In this document: positions 15,419 to 25,201 of the stretch, one piece after another
How the letters are laid out: every line of letters starts with the position of its first letter
How positions within the stretch are numbered: the stretch's first letter is position 1
Assembly: GCA_964652565.1 (NCBI GenBank)
Contig: CAZZEC010000035.1
Span: 1 to 43,550 of the forward strand
Source: JBCCTX01 sp964652565
GTDB lineage: Bacteria > Bacteroidota > Bacteroidia > J057
Direction: 5' to 3'
Length of the DNA stretch: 43,550 bases
Notes under the pieces: generated by a model
What the model was told of the DNA's origin: nothing
Databases searched by the model: none
Seen by the model: only the letters and a program-made list of their open reading frames with translations
Program-made: the position numbers and the translations under genes

Positions 15419-16456
15419 ATGCACAGAAAAATTATTGAAGATCTCTTACAAAAACTATTTGATGGAACATGTACTACTGAGGAAATTACTCAATTAATGG
15501 AGGCAATCGATAAAGACCCTTCTGTAGTAGGACCGGATGAAATGTTGAAAATATTTGATCAACTACAAAGTGATAATTACCCACTAACGCCTGACTACGA
15601 CCTGATAAGGCATAATATTTTTACCGCAATCAACGAGAGCCATACAGGTGATATATCCATTCAACATACTTCTTCCAACATACCTCAAAAACAACATCTA
15701 TTGACATGGGGATATAGATTGGCAGCCTCCGTAGCTATCATTTTGGTCTTTGGATATGTTCTCCATTATATAATCTATCAACGCGATAAGATTACTAAAA
15801 CTGATTTTGGGGAGATTAAAAATATAGAATTACCAGACGGTTCACTCGTCTCCTTAAATGGAAACTCATCTATTAGATATGCTCAACATTGGTCGGAAGG
15901 TAAAACGAGAAGGGTTTATTTGGAGGGGGAGGCATTTTTTGACGTTAAAAAAAATCCCATTTCAGACACACGATTTCAAGTGATTACAGGTGGTCTCACC
16001 ATTGAAGTATTAGGCACTTCTTTTAATGTAAAACAACGTTTGGATCAGACTTCTGTATATCTCGAAGAAGGAACAGTAAAAGTCAACGTTGCTGAAAAAA
16101 ATCAAATAGGAGAAGATGTAATTCTCAAACCCGGTGAATATGTACAATACTCTTCTACATTTGGTGAGATAAGTGTGCCTACAAGGGTCTTGGGGAGTAC
16201 ACAAACATCCTGGAAAGAAGGTATGCTTGAATTTATTGAGAAATCTGTTTTAGACATTCTCAATGAATTATCAGAAGCGAACGATATTCAATTTAAAATA
16301 GAGGATCGGGAATTATTAGACGAAAGGCTAACCATATCTATTCCTACCAAGGATATGGATATAGCAATGTCGGTATTGGGTAAAACTTCTGGGATCTCTA
16401 TTACAAAGGAAAATGAAACGTTCATATTAAGTAAAAAGTCTCATGCAAATGAATAA
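15419..16456 (+). CDS. FecR-family anti-sigma factor
   Basis: A 345-residue inner-membrane regulator. The N-terminal cytoplasmic part (1-95) would bind the sigma factor. One membrane segment lies at about 98-118 ('LAASVAIILVFGYVLHYII'). The periplasmic FecR domain at about 128-225 shows 'IELPDGSLVSLNGNSSIRY', 'RRVYLEGEAFFDVKKNP' and 'VLGTSFNV'. A DUF4974-type C-terminal domain covers about 265-340. In the family, the STN domain of a TonB-dependent transducer contacts the periplasmic part to release the sigma factor. The next gene encodes such a transducer, and the ECF sigma gene is divergent. Confidence 0.95.
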   Translation: MHRKIIEDLLQKLFDGTCTTEEITQLMEAIDKDPSVVGPDEMLKIFDQLQSDNYPLTPDYDLIRHNIFTAINESHTGDISIQHTSSNIPQKQHLLTWGYRLAASVAIILVFGYVLHYIIYQRDKITKTDFGEIKNIELPDGSLVSLNGNSSIRYAQHWSEGKTRRVYLEGEAFFDVKKNPISDTRFQVITGGLTIEVLGTSFNVKQRLDQTSVYLEEGTVKVNVAEKNQIGEDVILKPGEYVQYSSTFGEISVPTRVLGSTQTSWKEGMLEFIEKSVLDILNELSEANDIQFKIEDRELLDERLTISIPTKDMDIAMSVLGKTSGISITKENETFILSKKSHANE

Positions 16457-16463
16457 ATAAATA

Positions 16464-16490
16464 GCCGCAAGGTAGTGGGATACCCGCGGC
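16464..16490 (+). ncRNA. Intercistronic stem-loop between fecR-like and susC-like genes
   Basis: GCCGC (16464-16468) pairs with GCGGC (16486-16490), and GGTA (16471-16474) pairs inside it with TACC (16481-16484). The loop is GTGGGA, with small internal bulges. It lies 8 bases after the fecR stop and 38 bases before the susC start, is unusually GC-rich for its surroundings and has no T-run. An RNA stability, processing or attenuation element is possible. Confidence 0.45.
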
Positions 16491-16528
16491 CAAATAAATG
16501 TAATTGATTAACAATAACTTTTGAAATT

Positions 16529-19500
16529 ATGAAAAACTACGCTACTACGAAAAACCTATACAGGTTTTTTCTGCTCGTTTGTATTATGGGGTTCCTCAAA
16601 CCCATTTATTGGGCTAATCCACCATCTGATGTATACGACTATCAAACTCGTCCTTTAGGGGAAGTACTCATCGACTTAGGAGAAAAGTATCAAGTGTTTG
16701 TAAGTTACCAATCTAAACTAGTAAAAGATATTCAGGTTGATTTTGAATTCAAGAAAGATGAGCGACTTGAAGATGCGGTTGACAGATTATTAAGTCAGAC
16801 ATCATTGTCCTACGAATTGTATAAAGATCAATATATCATTGTTTTCAAGAACGATAAGAGCGGGAATAGAAATGCAAAGCGCATCCAGAAAAAGATTGAT
16901 CAAATTACCAAATTGGAAGAAAAAGGGAATCTATCTGTAGTAAGAAATAGCCTCAATCCTGTCAAAAGAAATGGAATTTTGCTTGAAACAGCTTTAAAAA
17001 GCATAGTTGAGAAAGACATTAGCGGGAGAGTGACCAACGAGGTTGGAGAGCCTTTAATTGGAGCTACAGTAAGAGCTAAGGGGACTCCACAGGGTACATT
17101 GACGGATAACGAAGGGAGATATTCGATTACCGTAGAAAATGAAGTTACTACCCTTATCGTTTCATATATAGGATATGCAACCAGAGAGATTGCAATTCAA
17201 GACAGAACTACCATTGATATTACCCTTTCCGAAGACATAGCTCAGTTAGATGAAGTGGTAGTAGTAGGGTACGGAACGCAAGTTAAACGTGATGTAACGG
17301 GTGCAATATCCAGGATAGAGTCAGAAGAACTATTATCTATTCCTACTCCTTCAGTCGATCAGGCATTACAGGGAAGAGCTGCGGGTGTGCAAGTGAATAC
17401 TGCTACAGGAGTACCAGGAGGACCAGTAAGGGTGCTTGTGAGAGGTACTAACTCCATCTCTTCGGGAACAGAACCATTGGTAATTATCGATGGGCTTCCT
17501 CTGTTCAATGATATTGGAGGTACTGCCAGTGGTCAGGGAGGTGCTGTACCACAAAATCCACTAGCTTCTATCAACCCTAATGACATAGAGTCAATTGAAG
17601 TATTGAAAGATGCTGCGGCAACAGCCATTTATGGTTCCAGGGGATCGAATGGTGTAATTATTATTACTACAAAATCTGGTAGCAAAGGTAGTGGTGGTTT
17701 GGACGTAAACATTCAAGCTGGAGTAACGTCTCTTACACGCGACCAGGACGATATAGGATTTGCCAATACAGATCAATGGTTGCAAATGGTGAATTCGGCA
17801 CGCGTGAATTCTGGGCTAGAAGCATATACGTTAGAATCTTTCAATCAAGAGCGGGGACTTGCGGGCATACCCGATAGAGAATTAACAGGATTTGCCAATA
17901 CAGATTGGTTTGATGAACTTATAGAAACGGGAAGTTTCTATGATATCAATCTTTCTACCTCGCGTGGCTATGACAAGGGGTCCTTTTTTATTTCTGGCCA
18001 GTATAGAGAAGATCAGGGAGTATTAGTGGGTAACCGCTTTAGAAGGATTTCGACCAGGATCAATGCTGATTATGAAATTGTCAAAAATCTGTCTATTGGT
18101 ACTAGGATAAATTTAATTTATACTGATAACCATCGGGTTCGTTCAAGTGGTGGTGGTAGGCCATCTGGCAATAATCAAGTTGCATTTGGCGGATTTGGAG
18201 AAGCTAATAGTGGTGCCCTACCGCTGTATCCTGTATTTCAACCCAATGGGGAGCTTTGGTTTCCTCAATCGGGATGGAATATGCGAGCTTCTACAAACAG
18301 AGATAATCTCATTAATGACAACGATCAATACAGAGCCATAGGAGGGATTAACATCAATTATGATATTCCATTCATTGAAGGTTTATCGATAAGAGCAGAA
18401 GGTTCCATCGATTTTATTCAAAGTAACTCTGTATTATGGGCCAATACTGTAGTAAGAGAAGAAGCTAGTTATGCCTTTAATGATAGTAGATCTTTCAGAA
18501 CGCTTAATTACAATGCATATGCTACTTATAACAATACTTTTGGTAATCACTCCCTCAATTTGGTACTGGGGACTGAATCACAGGAGAATAATACTGCTGG
18601 TGCATTTGTGGAAGGTGCAGAACTGAATGGTACGGCAAAGCAGGTAGGTGTGCCCAATGATATTCAGCGTGTTGGTGCTTTTAGCTTAGGAGGAGAAAGA
18701 TATCTTAGGGCATTTTTTGCAAGAGCAGATTACAAGTATCAAGGTAAGTATTTGGTAGGGTTAAGTTTTAGAAGAGATGGATCGTCTATCTTTGCTGAAG
18801 ATGAACGATTTGGAACCTTCCCTGCTGCATCTGTTGGGTGGGTACTTACCCAAGAAAACTTTTTGCTTGATAATAGCATTGTTAACTTTTTGAAGTTAAG
18901 GGCGAGTTATGGAGTTACTGGCAACCAGAATATTCCTCAGGTAACTGAAAATACATACGCAGATTGGGGAAGATATGGAAGTAATAATCCCGGAGACCTT
19001 CAAAATAATATTGGTAATAGAGAAGTAACATGGGAGACTACGGAAGCTTTAGATGTGGGCGTAGATTTTGAAATTGCTAAAAGTAGAGTGTCGGGTTCTA
19101 TTGGGTATTATCGACAAAACGTTACAGATCTACTCCTCCGTGTACCGATTCCTTTTTCTGCAGGACTATTATTCGGAGGGGATTCTTATTGGGCAAATGT
19201 TGGCGATTTGGTGAATCAGGGTTTAGAGCTATCTATTGATGCCGTCGTAATAAATAGTGCGGACTTTGTTTGGAAGACAGGCGTTAACTTTACAACCAAT
19301 GAAAATGAAGTTACCAGACTTACAGATGAATTGGATAATCAGGGAAATGGAATAAGTACCGGCATGACAATAACCCGGACAGGAGGTAGACTAGGAGCAT
19401 TTAATATAGCAGAGTATGCAGGAATACATCCAGAGGGAGGATATGAGTTAATATATGAAATTGATCGGGCGGCTACGCTTGAAGATGGCTCTCCCAATCC

Positions 19501-20164
19501 TGATTTCAGGCAGAAAACGGGTCGTTTAATTCCTGCCACGCGTGGTAACTTGCAGAATCACAGAATTTTACGCGAAGATCAGACTGGATTACCTACTTTT
19601 TTTGGTGGCTTCAACAACACATTCTCTTATAAAGGTTTAAGCCTAGATGTATTTTTTACATTCCAAGGAGGAAATTATATCTATGACGAAGGGGAAAGAG
19701 GGAATGTATATATAGGAAGGGGGGGCAATATTCTAAGAGCTGATTTAGTAGATAATACCTGGGAGCCCGGAAATATGGATGCTGAGTACCCACAGCTTAG
19801 GTGGAACAATCGTTATGACGTCATTAATGAAGATGGCTCAATTAGCGCAAATCAACGTTTTGATGGAGGAGGTACCAATCGAGGGTTGGATAGATTTCTG
19901 TATAAAGGAGATTTTTTGCGATTAAGAACCTTAAGATTGGGGTATAGTTTTCCTCAAACATTGTTGAATAATGCCAGGATCAAGAGTTTGAGTATATACG
20001 TGATGGCAAATAATATCCTCACATTCTCAGAATTTGACGGATGGGACCCAGAACAGTTGGTATTTGGTGGTGGATCTCAAAATCGAAATCTTACCCAAGG
20101 ATTCATCAATGCACAGCTACAACAAATTAGAACCTACAGCGGGGGGGTAAACTTCGGCTTGTAA
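16529..20164 (+). CDS. SusC/RagA-family TonB-dependent transporter with STN signalling domain
   Basis: A 1211-residue outer-membrane transporter. After a signal peptide come an STN domain (about 37-110, 'DYQTRPLGEVLIDLGEKYQ') and a linker. A CarboxypepD_reg domain (about 163-240, 'GRVTNEVGEPLIGATVRAKG') follows, then the SusC hallmark 'LDEVVVVGYGTQVKRDVTGAIS', a plug (about 250-365) and a large barrel ending 'GGVNFGL'. It imports oligosaccharides with its SusD partner, which starts 26 bases downstream. The STN domain indicates that it also signals to the FecR protein encoded upstream. The substrate cannot be read from it directly. Confidence 0.97.
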   Translation: MKNYATTKNLYRFFLLVCIMGFLKPIYWANPPSDVYDYQTRPLGEVLIDLGEKYQVFVSYQSKLVKDIQVDFEFKKDERLEDAVDRLLSQTSLSYELYKDQYIIVFKNDKSGNRNAKRIQKKIDQITKLEEKGNLSVVRNSLNPVKRNGILLETALKSIVEKDISGRVTNEVGEPLIGATVRAKGTPQGTLTDNEGRYSITVENEVTTLIVSYIGYATREIAIQDRTTIDITLSEDIAQLDEVVVVGYGTQVKRDVTGAISRIESEELLSIPTPSVDQALQGRAAGVQVNTATGVPGGPVRVLVRGTNSISSGTEPLVIIDGLPLFNDIGGTASGQGGAVPQNPLASINPNDIESIEVLKDAAATAIYGSRGSNGVIIITTKSGSKGSGGLDVNIQAGVTSLTRDQDDIGFANTDQWLQMVNSARVNSGLEAYTLESFNQERGLAGIPDRELTGFANTDWFDELIETGSFYDINLSTSRGYDKGSFFISGQYREDQGVLVGNRFRRISTRINADYEIVKNLSIGTRINLIYTDNHRVRSSGGGRPSGNNQVAFGGFGEANSGALPLYPVFQPNGELWFPQSGWNMRASTNRDNLINDNDQYRAIGGININYDIPFIEGLSIRAEGSIDFIQSNSVLWANTVVREEASYAFNDSRSFRTLNYNAYATYNNTFGNHSLNLVLGTESQENNTAGAFVEGAELNGTAKQVGVPNDIQRVGAFSLGGERYLRAFFARADYKYQGKYLVGLSFRRDGSSIFAEDERFGTFPAASVGWVLTQENFLLDNSIVNFLKLRASYGVTGNQNIPQVTENTYADWGRYGSNNPGDLQNNIGNREVTWETTEALDVGVDFEIAKSRVSGSIGYYRQNVTDLLLRVPIPFSAGLLFGGDSYWANVGDLVNQGLELSIDAVVINSADFVWKTGVNFTTNENEVTRLTDELDNQGNGISTGMTITRTGGRLGAFNIAEYAGIHPEGGYELIYEIDRAATLEDGSPNPDFRQKTGRLIPATRGNLQNHRILREDQTGLPTFFGGFNNTFSYKGLSLDVFFTFQGGNYIYDEGERGNVYIGRGGNILRADLVDNTWEPGNMDAEYPQLRWNNRYDVINEDGSISANQRFDGGGTNRGLDRFLYKGDFLRLRTLRLGYSFPQTLLNNARIKSLSIYVMANNILTFSEFDGWDPEQLVFGGGSQNRNLTQGFINAQLQQIRTYSGGVNFGL

Positions 20165-20190
20165 AATCTATTATCCTAACAAAAATTAAA

Positions 20191-21780
20191 ATGAAAATAT
20201 ATAATCTCATATTAGTCGTATCTATTGCGCTTTTCATATGCGCAGGATGTGAAAATGACGAGTTCTTTGAACTGACAAATCCTATCGAGGCTCCTTGGCT
20301 GAATGCCACTGAGTTTGATGCAGCTGCAGTGGGTGCATACTATGCGCTGACTGGTAATGGAGGGAATAGGGCTATGATGGCTCATCGTCGAATGGCTTCG
20401 TCATTTACCGCAGATATAGGTGTATTTATCCCTGATGCTGCAGGTGGTTCTGACTTTATATCAGTCTACAATCGCGAAAAAACTGAAATTAGTATGTTTT
20501 CGGCATCTATATTCCGGGCTGGATATGCCTGTGTATCATTTGCCAATGGTGCTATTGACTTTTACAATGAAAATGATGGAGATCCTTATCCCTTTGATCC
20601 TAATAAAGAGCAGGTAGAACGTATAATTGGAGAATTATACTTTTTAAGAGCATTTGCATACTGGAGTATCGCGAAGGTATATGCACCTCCGTTTGGTGAA
20701 TCTACACAAGGACTCAATACTGACTTACCTGTGAGATTGACTTCTGCTTCTAACCTTGAGGCAGCGTTAAATTCAGAGTTGTTCACTGTAGGGAATTTAT
20801 ATGAGCAAATTGTCTCAGATCTTCGGGTGGCAAAAGAAAAGTTACCAGAAAGATTTGATCCATCACTTGGACATCCTGAAGAATATGGCAAAGGGAGAGT
20901 AAACAAGTTTGCCGCTTCAGCTATGTTGGCAAGGGTACTTTTTCAAATGGGAAGATTTGACGATGCTCTTACAGAGTGTAATTTTGTCATTGATGAGAAT
21001 GATGGGGATTATACACTGGAAGAAGATCCCATCGAAGCGTTTAATAAGTTTGATGAAGGTAGAGGCTCAGAGACCATATGGTATTACAATATAGGTGCAC
21101 CTGGATCAGATGGATTGAGACAGGGCAGTAATTGGAAGGTGCCTCGCCGTTTTGGTGCATACAATTGGACGGATCGCCAAAGTTGGAACCAGGATAATTC
21201 CAGGGATCGCACCTTTGCCGCCAGTGATGCTTTTCTAACTGCTGCTGGATGGATAGAGGAAGGATTATCTGAAACAGAAAGTGCCAAATTTGACAAGCGA
21301 TATAATCAGCTCTGGGTAAGAGTTGAGGGGGGAGAAGATCCACGATTCGCTACATTAGTTCGACCATACGTTTGGTGTAATAAATATTACCGTGGCCCAA
21401 GATCAGATCAGTCAAATGTGGTAATGTTGCGTCTGGCTGAAGTCATTCTCACCAGGGCAATCATTCATTTCAATAATGGGAGTCCTGAACTAGCTGCATC
21501 TGATATAGATCTTATCAGAGAAAGAGCTTGGGATGCAGATTCTGCAGGAGTAGCATATACCCCTCTAGATCCAACAACGCTGACAGCAGAGATGATACAT
21601 GTTGAAAGAATGAAGGAATTAGGCTTTGAAGGCGATAGAAGAGATTATTTACAAGGACTAAAAATGGACATCCCCAATGGTGATCGTGGAGAGGGATCTA
21701 TTCCCTGGGATGACCCAAGCCTTTTTTCAGATATTCCGGAAGGTGAAAAAGAGCGAAATCAAGTTTTTGGTGGTGAGTAA
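20191..21780 (+). CDS. SusD/RagB-family surface glycan-binding lipoprotein
   Basis: A 529-residue lipoprotein with lipobox CAGC (lipidated cysteine at residue 20). The N-terminal SusD-like helical region includes 'RIIGELYFLRAFAYWSIAKVYAPPFG', a classic SusD motif. The C-terminal RagB/SusD region has 'VVMLRLAEVILTRAIIHFNNGSPELAASDIDLIRERAW' and 'ERMKELGFEGDRRDYL'. It caps the SusC transporter encoded directly upstream and binds the target glycan at the cell surface. Confidence 0.96.
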   Translation: MKIYNLILVVSIALFICAGCENDEFFELTNPIEAPWLNATEFDAAAVGAYYALTGNGGNRAMMAHRRMASSFTADIGVFIPDAAGGSDFISVYNREKTEISMFSASIFRAGYACVSFANGAIDFYNENDGDPYPFDPNKEQVERIIGELYFLRAFAYWSIAKVYAPPFGESTQGLNTDLPVRLTSASNLEAALNSELFTVGNLYEQIVSDLRVAKEKLPERFDPSLGHPEEYGKGRVNKFAASAMLARVLFQMGRFDDALTECNFVIDENDGDYTLEEDPIEAFNKFDEGRGSETIWYYNIGAPGSDGLRQGSNWKVPRRFGAYNWTDRQSWNQDNSRDRTFAASDAFLTAAGWIEEGLSETESAKFDKRYNQLWVRVEGGEDPRFATLVRPYVWCNKYYRGPRSDQSNVVMLRLAEVILTRAIIHFNNGSPELAASDIDLIRERAWDADSAGVAYTPLDPTTLTAEMIHVERMKELGFEGDRRDYLQGLKMDIPNGDRGEGSIPWDDPSLFSDIPEGEKERNQVFGGE

Positions 21781-21850
21781 ATCGTTTTTTAGAAGATTCA
21801 TTTTATAAGTTGAACTGAGTTGTTAAGTAGTTTCGCAATATGATTACTGG

Positions 21851-21876
21851 GGAAGCTCACAAATAATCGGGCTTCC
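21851..21876 (+). repeat. Weak stem-loop between susD-like and CRTAC1-like genes
   Basis: GGAAGC (21851-21856) and GCTTCC (21871-21876) can pair around a 14-base loop, followed by a short pyrimidine tract. It may give partial termination in the 106-base gap, or may be chance. Confidence 0.3.
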
Positions 21877-21886
21877 TCTCTTACGA

Positions 21887-24800
21887 ATGGATATGTATTT
21901 AGATATACAAAAGATATTTCTTTTCCTAGCTATATGTATGACACACAATATTGCTTTCAGTCAGGAGGAATTTCCCACACCATTATTTGAATTACACTCC
22001 CCTGAGCAAACAGGTATCCATTTTATCAACCAGCTACCAGAGGACAGGTATAGAAATATTATAGCCTATCAGTATTACTACAATGGAGGAGGAGTCGCTA
22101 TTGCTGATTTTGATAATGATGGTCTACCTGATATCTTTTTTACTGCTAACCTGGGTAGTTATGGATTATATCAGAATAAAGGAAACTTTTCATTTAAGGA
22201 TGTAACAGCTTCATCAGGTCTTGCACAAAATGGAGCGTCGAGTTGGTCTACAGGTGTAGCGACTGTTGATATTAATTCTGATGGATACGTGGATTTATAT
22301 ATCAGTCGGTCTGGTAATCTTCAACCAGAAAATAGAAAAAATCTCCTATTTATAAATAAAGGAAATTTTCAGTTTGAAGAGGTAGCAGATGAATATGGCC
22401 TCGATGATCCTGGATATAGCATACAAAGTGTCTTTTTTGATTTTGATAAAGATGGGGATTTAGATATGTACCTGGCCAATCATGGTTTTGAGTTCTTTGA
22501 TGCAAAAGATATCCCTCGATTAAAAGCAGAAAGACATCCCTATTCTGGAGACAAACTTTATGAAAATATCGGCGGATACTATGTAGATGTTTCTTCCAGA
22601 GCGGGAATCAAGAGCTATGCTTTTGGATACGGCCTTGGAATTGGCGTTGCAGACCTGAACCGTGATGGATGGGAAGATATTTATGTATCCAATGATTTTT
22701 TTGAACACGATTACCTATACATCAACAATAGAGATGGAACTTTTAGTGAAAAAATAAAAACTGCCACAAGGCATATTTCCAATTTTAGCATGGGAAATGA
22801 TATTGCTGATTTCAATAATGATGGATGGCCTGATATCATGGTGCTGGATATGGTGGCAGAAGATAATAGACGCCTCAAGTCTAATATGAGCGGTATGGAC
22901 CCCCAGACATTTTGGGCTTTTGTAGAGAAAGGGTATCACTACCAATATATGTTTAATACGCTGCACTTGAATCGAGGAAACGGTACATTCAGTGAAATAG
23001 CGCAGTTGGCGGGCGTATCGAATACAGATTGGAGCTGGGCTCCTCTATGGGCAGATTTTGACAATGATGGTTATTTAGATCTTTTCATTACCAATGGATT
23101 GAGGAAGGACGCTAGAAATACAGATTTTAGGAACCATTTCAAAGCGAAGCTAGAAGAAGTGGCCAATGATCCTTCGCGTAATTTGCTGACTGATGAGGAA
23201 TGGAGAACATATCTCGAACTTATCCCTTCCGAAAAAATACCCAATTACGCATTTAAAAATTCTGGGTCTTTGGTATTTGAAAAAGTTTCAGAGGTTTGGG
23301 GATTATCCCAACCTTCATGGTCAAATGGAGCAGCATATGGAGATCTGGACCAAGATGGTGACTTAGATCTAGTCGTCAATAATATCGATCAAGAAGCTTT
23401 CATATATGAAAATCATACAGAGAACTCAGGCTCAAACTATGTAAGGGTTTCACTGGAAGGAGATTCCCTCAATACGCTAGCCATTGGAGCTAAGTTGAAA
23501 ATAGTAACAGAGGGATTGACACAGTTTCGTCATGTACAACCCTCACGAGGATATCAATCTTCTGTAGAGCCAGATATTCATGTAGGGTTGGGGCGTGTAA
23601 CTCGTATCGAATTGCTCGAAGTAAACTGGCCAGATGGAAGTATGTCTCAGCATAAAGATTTACCCGTTAATCAAACTATTCACATAAAAAAAGAGCAAGT
23701 AGTTCTCTCCCAAGTACTCCAGGATTCTACGGAATCGTATTTCCAGCATATTTCTCCACAAATGTTTGAATTGACATTTGTACATAAAGAAAATGAATTT
23801 GACGATTTCCAAAGAGAAATATTATTACCACACAAAATGTCCCAATGGGGACCAAAAATTAGCGTAGCAGATGTGAATGGGGATGGATTAGAAGACTTCT
23901 ATATCGGAGGAGCCAAGGGGCAAAGTGGTGTAGTATATGTTCAGGAACAGGGAGGTACTTTTCTTTCATATACACTTGGAGAAGAAATTACAAGTGAAGA
24001 TATGGGTTCAGCTTTCTTTGACGCAGATGGAGATGGGGATTTAGACCTTTGGGTTGTGAGTGGAGGAAATGAAGCCATGGCTAATTCTGGAGAATATAGG
24101 GATCGCTTATATATCAATGATGGACAAGGAAACTTCACGTTGAGTAATGAGGCCATTCCTGATATTAGGACGAGTGGTTCTTGTGTAAGACCCATGGATT
24201 GGGACCAAGATAATGACATAGATGTTTTCGTGGGAGGAAGACAAACGCCAGGTACTTATCCCTTATCCGGGCAGAGTTACCTATTGGAGAATAGAAATGG
24301 AATATTCTATGATGTAACTGAAGCTAAAGCTCCAGGGTTGAAAGAAAAGGGTATGATAACCGATGCTCAATGGAAAGACATTGACAAAGATGGAGATGAA
24401 GATCTTGTTGTGGTTGGTGAGTGGTTGCCTCTAATTATCTGGGTAAATGAAGGCGATGTATTTGAAGAAAAGCATATATTGCCCAAAACAGAGGGATGGT
24501 GGAACTGCGTAGAAATCATAGATATAGATGGTGATGGAGACGAAGATATCATAGGAGGAAATCTCGGGCTGAATTATAAATACAAGGCCTCTGACGAAAC
24601 GCCTTTTGAATTGTATTACGCAGATTTCGATCAAAATGGTAAAGGAGATATTGTGCTCAGTTATTATCAGAATGGTGAGCAATATCCACTAAGGGGAAAA
24701 TCTTGCTCTTCACAGCAGATACCTTCTATTAAAAATAAATTCCCTACTTATAATTTGTTCTCAGAAGCAAATATGGAAGAAATTTATGGAGACATGGGCT

Positions 24801-25201
24801 TGGATAAGGCTCTGAATTATAAAGCATATTCTTTTGCTTCTTCATGGTTTGAACAGTTGCCAGAAGGAGAATGGAAAAGGCATGATTTGCCATTGATGGC
24901 TCAATTGTCATCTATTCAATCGATTGTATCAGATGATATCAATGATGACGGTAATCTTGATTTAATATTAGGTGGAAATATGTATGGTTCTGAGATAGAA
25001 ACACCCAGGAATGATGCTGCTTGTGGGCTTGTATTATTGGGGATAGGTGGGGGTGAGTTTCAGGTATTATCTGTTAAAGAAAGTGGTCTGTATATCCCCG
25101 GTGATGTACGTGATATTCAAAAAATATTGATTGATAATAAATCGTGTTTACTCGTGGGAAATAATGATGGACCACTCGAAATCTTCATATTAGATCCATG
25201 A
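21887..25201 (+). CDS. FG-GAP/VCBS repeat protein with ASPIC/UnbV domain (CRTAC1-like)
   Basis: A 1104-residue exported protein (signal peptide about 1-26, ending AFSQ). It carries about 14 calcium-binding loops of the DxDxDGxxD type, among them DFDNDGLPD, DINSDGYVD, DFDKDGDLD, DLNRDGWED, DVNGDGLED, DADGDGDLD and DINDDGNLD. These imply one or two beta-propellers of FG-GAP/VCBS blades. An ASPIC/UnbV domain lies at about 518-603 ('GAKLKIVTEG', 'GLGRVTRIELLEVNWPDGS'). Such proteins are frequent beside SusC/SusD genes in Bacteroidota, where they may bind glycans; this is not proven. No sorting domain or lipobox is seen. Its stop overlaps the GH50-like gene by 4 bases. Confidence 0.92.
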   Translation: MDMYLDIQKIFLFLAICMTHNIAFSQEEFPTPLFELHSPEQTGIHFINQLPEDRYRNIIAYQYYYNGGGVAIADFDNDGLPDIFFTANLGSYGLYQNKGNFSFKDVTASSGLAQNGASSWSTGVATVDINSDGYVDLYISRSGNLQPENRKNLLFINKGNFQFEEVADEYGLDDPGYSIQSVFFDFDKDGDLDMYLANHGFEFFDAKDIPRLKAERHPYSGDKLYENIGGYYVDVSSRAGIKSYAFGYGLGIGVADLNRDGWEDIYVSNDFFEHDYLYINNRDGTFSEKIKTATRHISNFSMGNDIADFNNDGWPDIMVLDMVAEDNRRLKSNMSGMDPQTFWAFVEKGYHYQYMFNTLHLNRGNGTFSEIAQLAGVSNTDWSWAPLWADFDNDGYLDLFITNGLRKDARNTDFRNHFKAKLEEVANDPSRNLLTDEEWRTYLELIPSEKIPNYAFKNSGSLVFEKVSEVWGLSQPSWSNGAAYGDLDQDGDLDLVVNNIDQEAFIYENHTENSGSNYVRVSLEGDSLNTLAIGAKLKIVTEGLTQFRHVQPSRGYQSSVEPDIHVGLGRVTRIELLEVNWPDGSMSQHKDLPVNQTIHIKKEQVVLSQVLQDSTESYFQHISPQMFELTFVHKENEFDDFQREILLPHKMSQWGPKISVADVNGDGLEDFYIGGAKGQSGVVYVQEQGGTFLSYTLGEEITSEDMGSAFFDADGDGDLDLWVVSGGNEAMANSGEYRDRLYINDGQGNFTLSNEAIPDIRTSGSCVRPMDWDQDNDIDVFVGGRQTPGTYPLSGQSYLLENRNGIFYDVTEAKAPGLKEKGMITDAQWKDIDKDGDEDLVVVGEWLPLIIWVNEGDVFEEKHILPKTEGWWNCVEIIDIDGDGDEDIIGGNLGLNYKYKASDETPFELYYADFDQNGKGDIVLSYYQNGEQYPLRGKSCSSQQIPSIKNKFPTYNLFSEANMEEIYGDMGLDKALNYKAYSFASSWFEQLPEGEWKRHDLPLMAQLSSIQSIVSDDINDDGNLDLILGGNMYGSEIETPRNDAACGLVLLGIGGGEFQVLSVKESGLYIPGDVRDIQKILIDNKSCLLVGNNDGPLEIFILDP

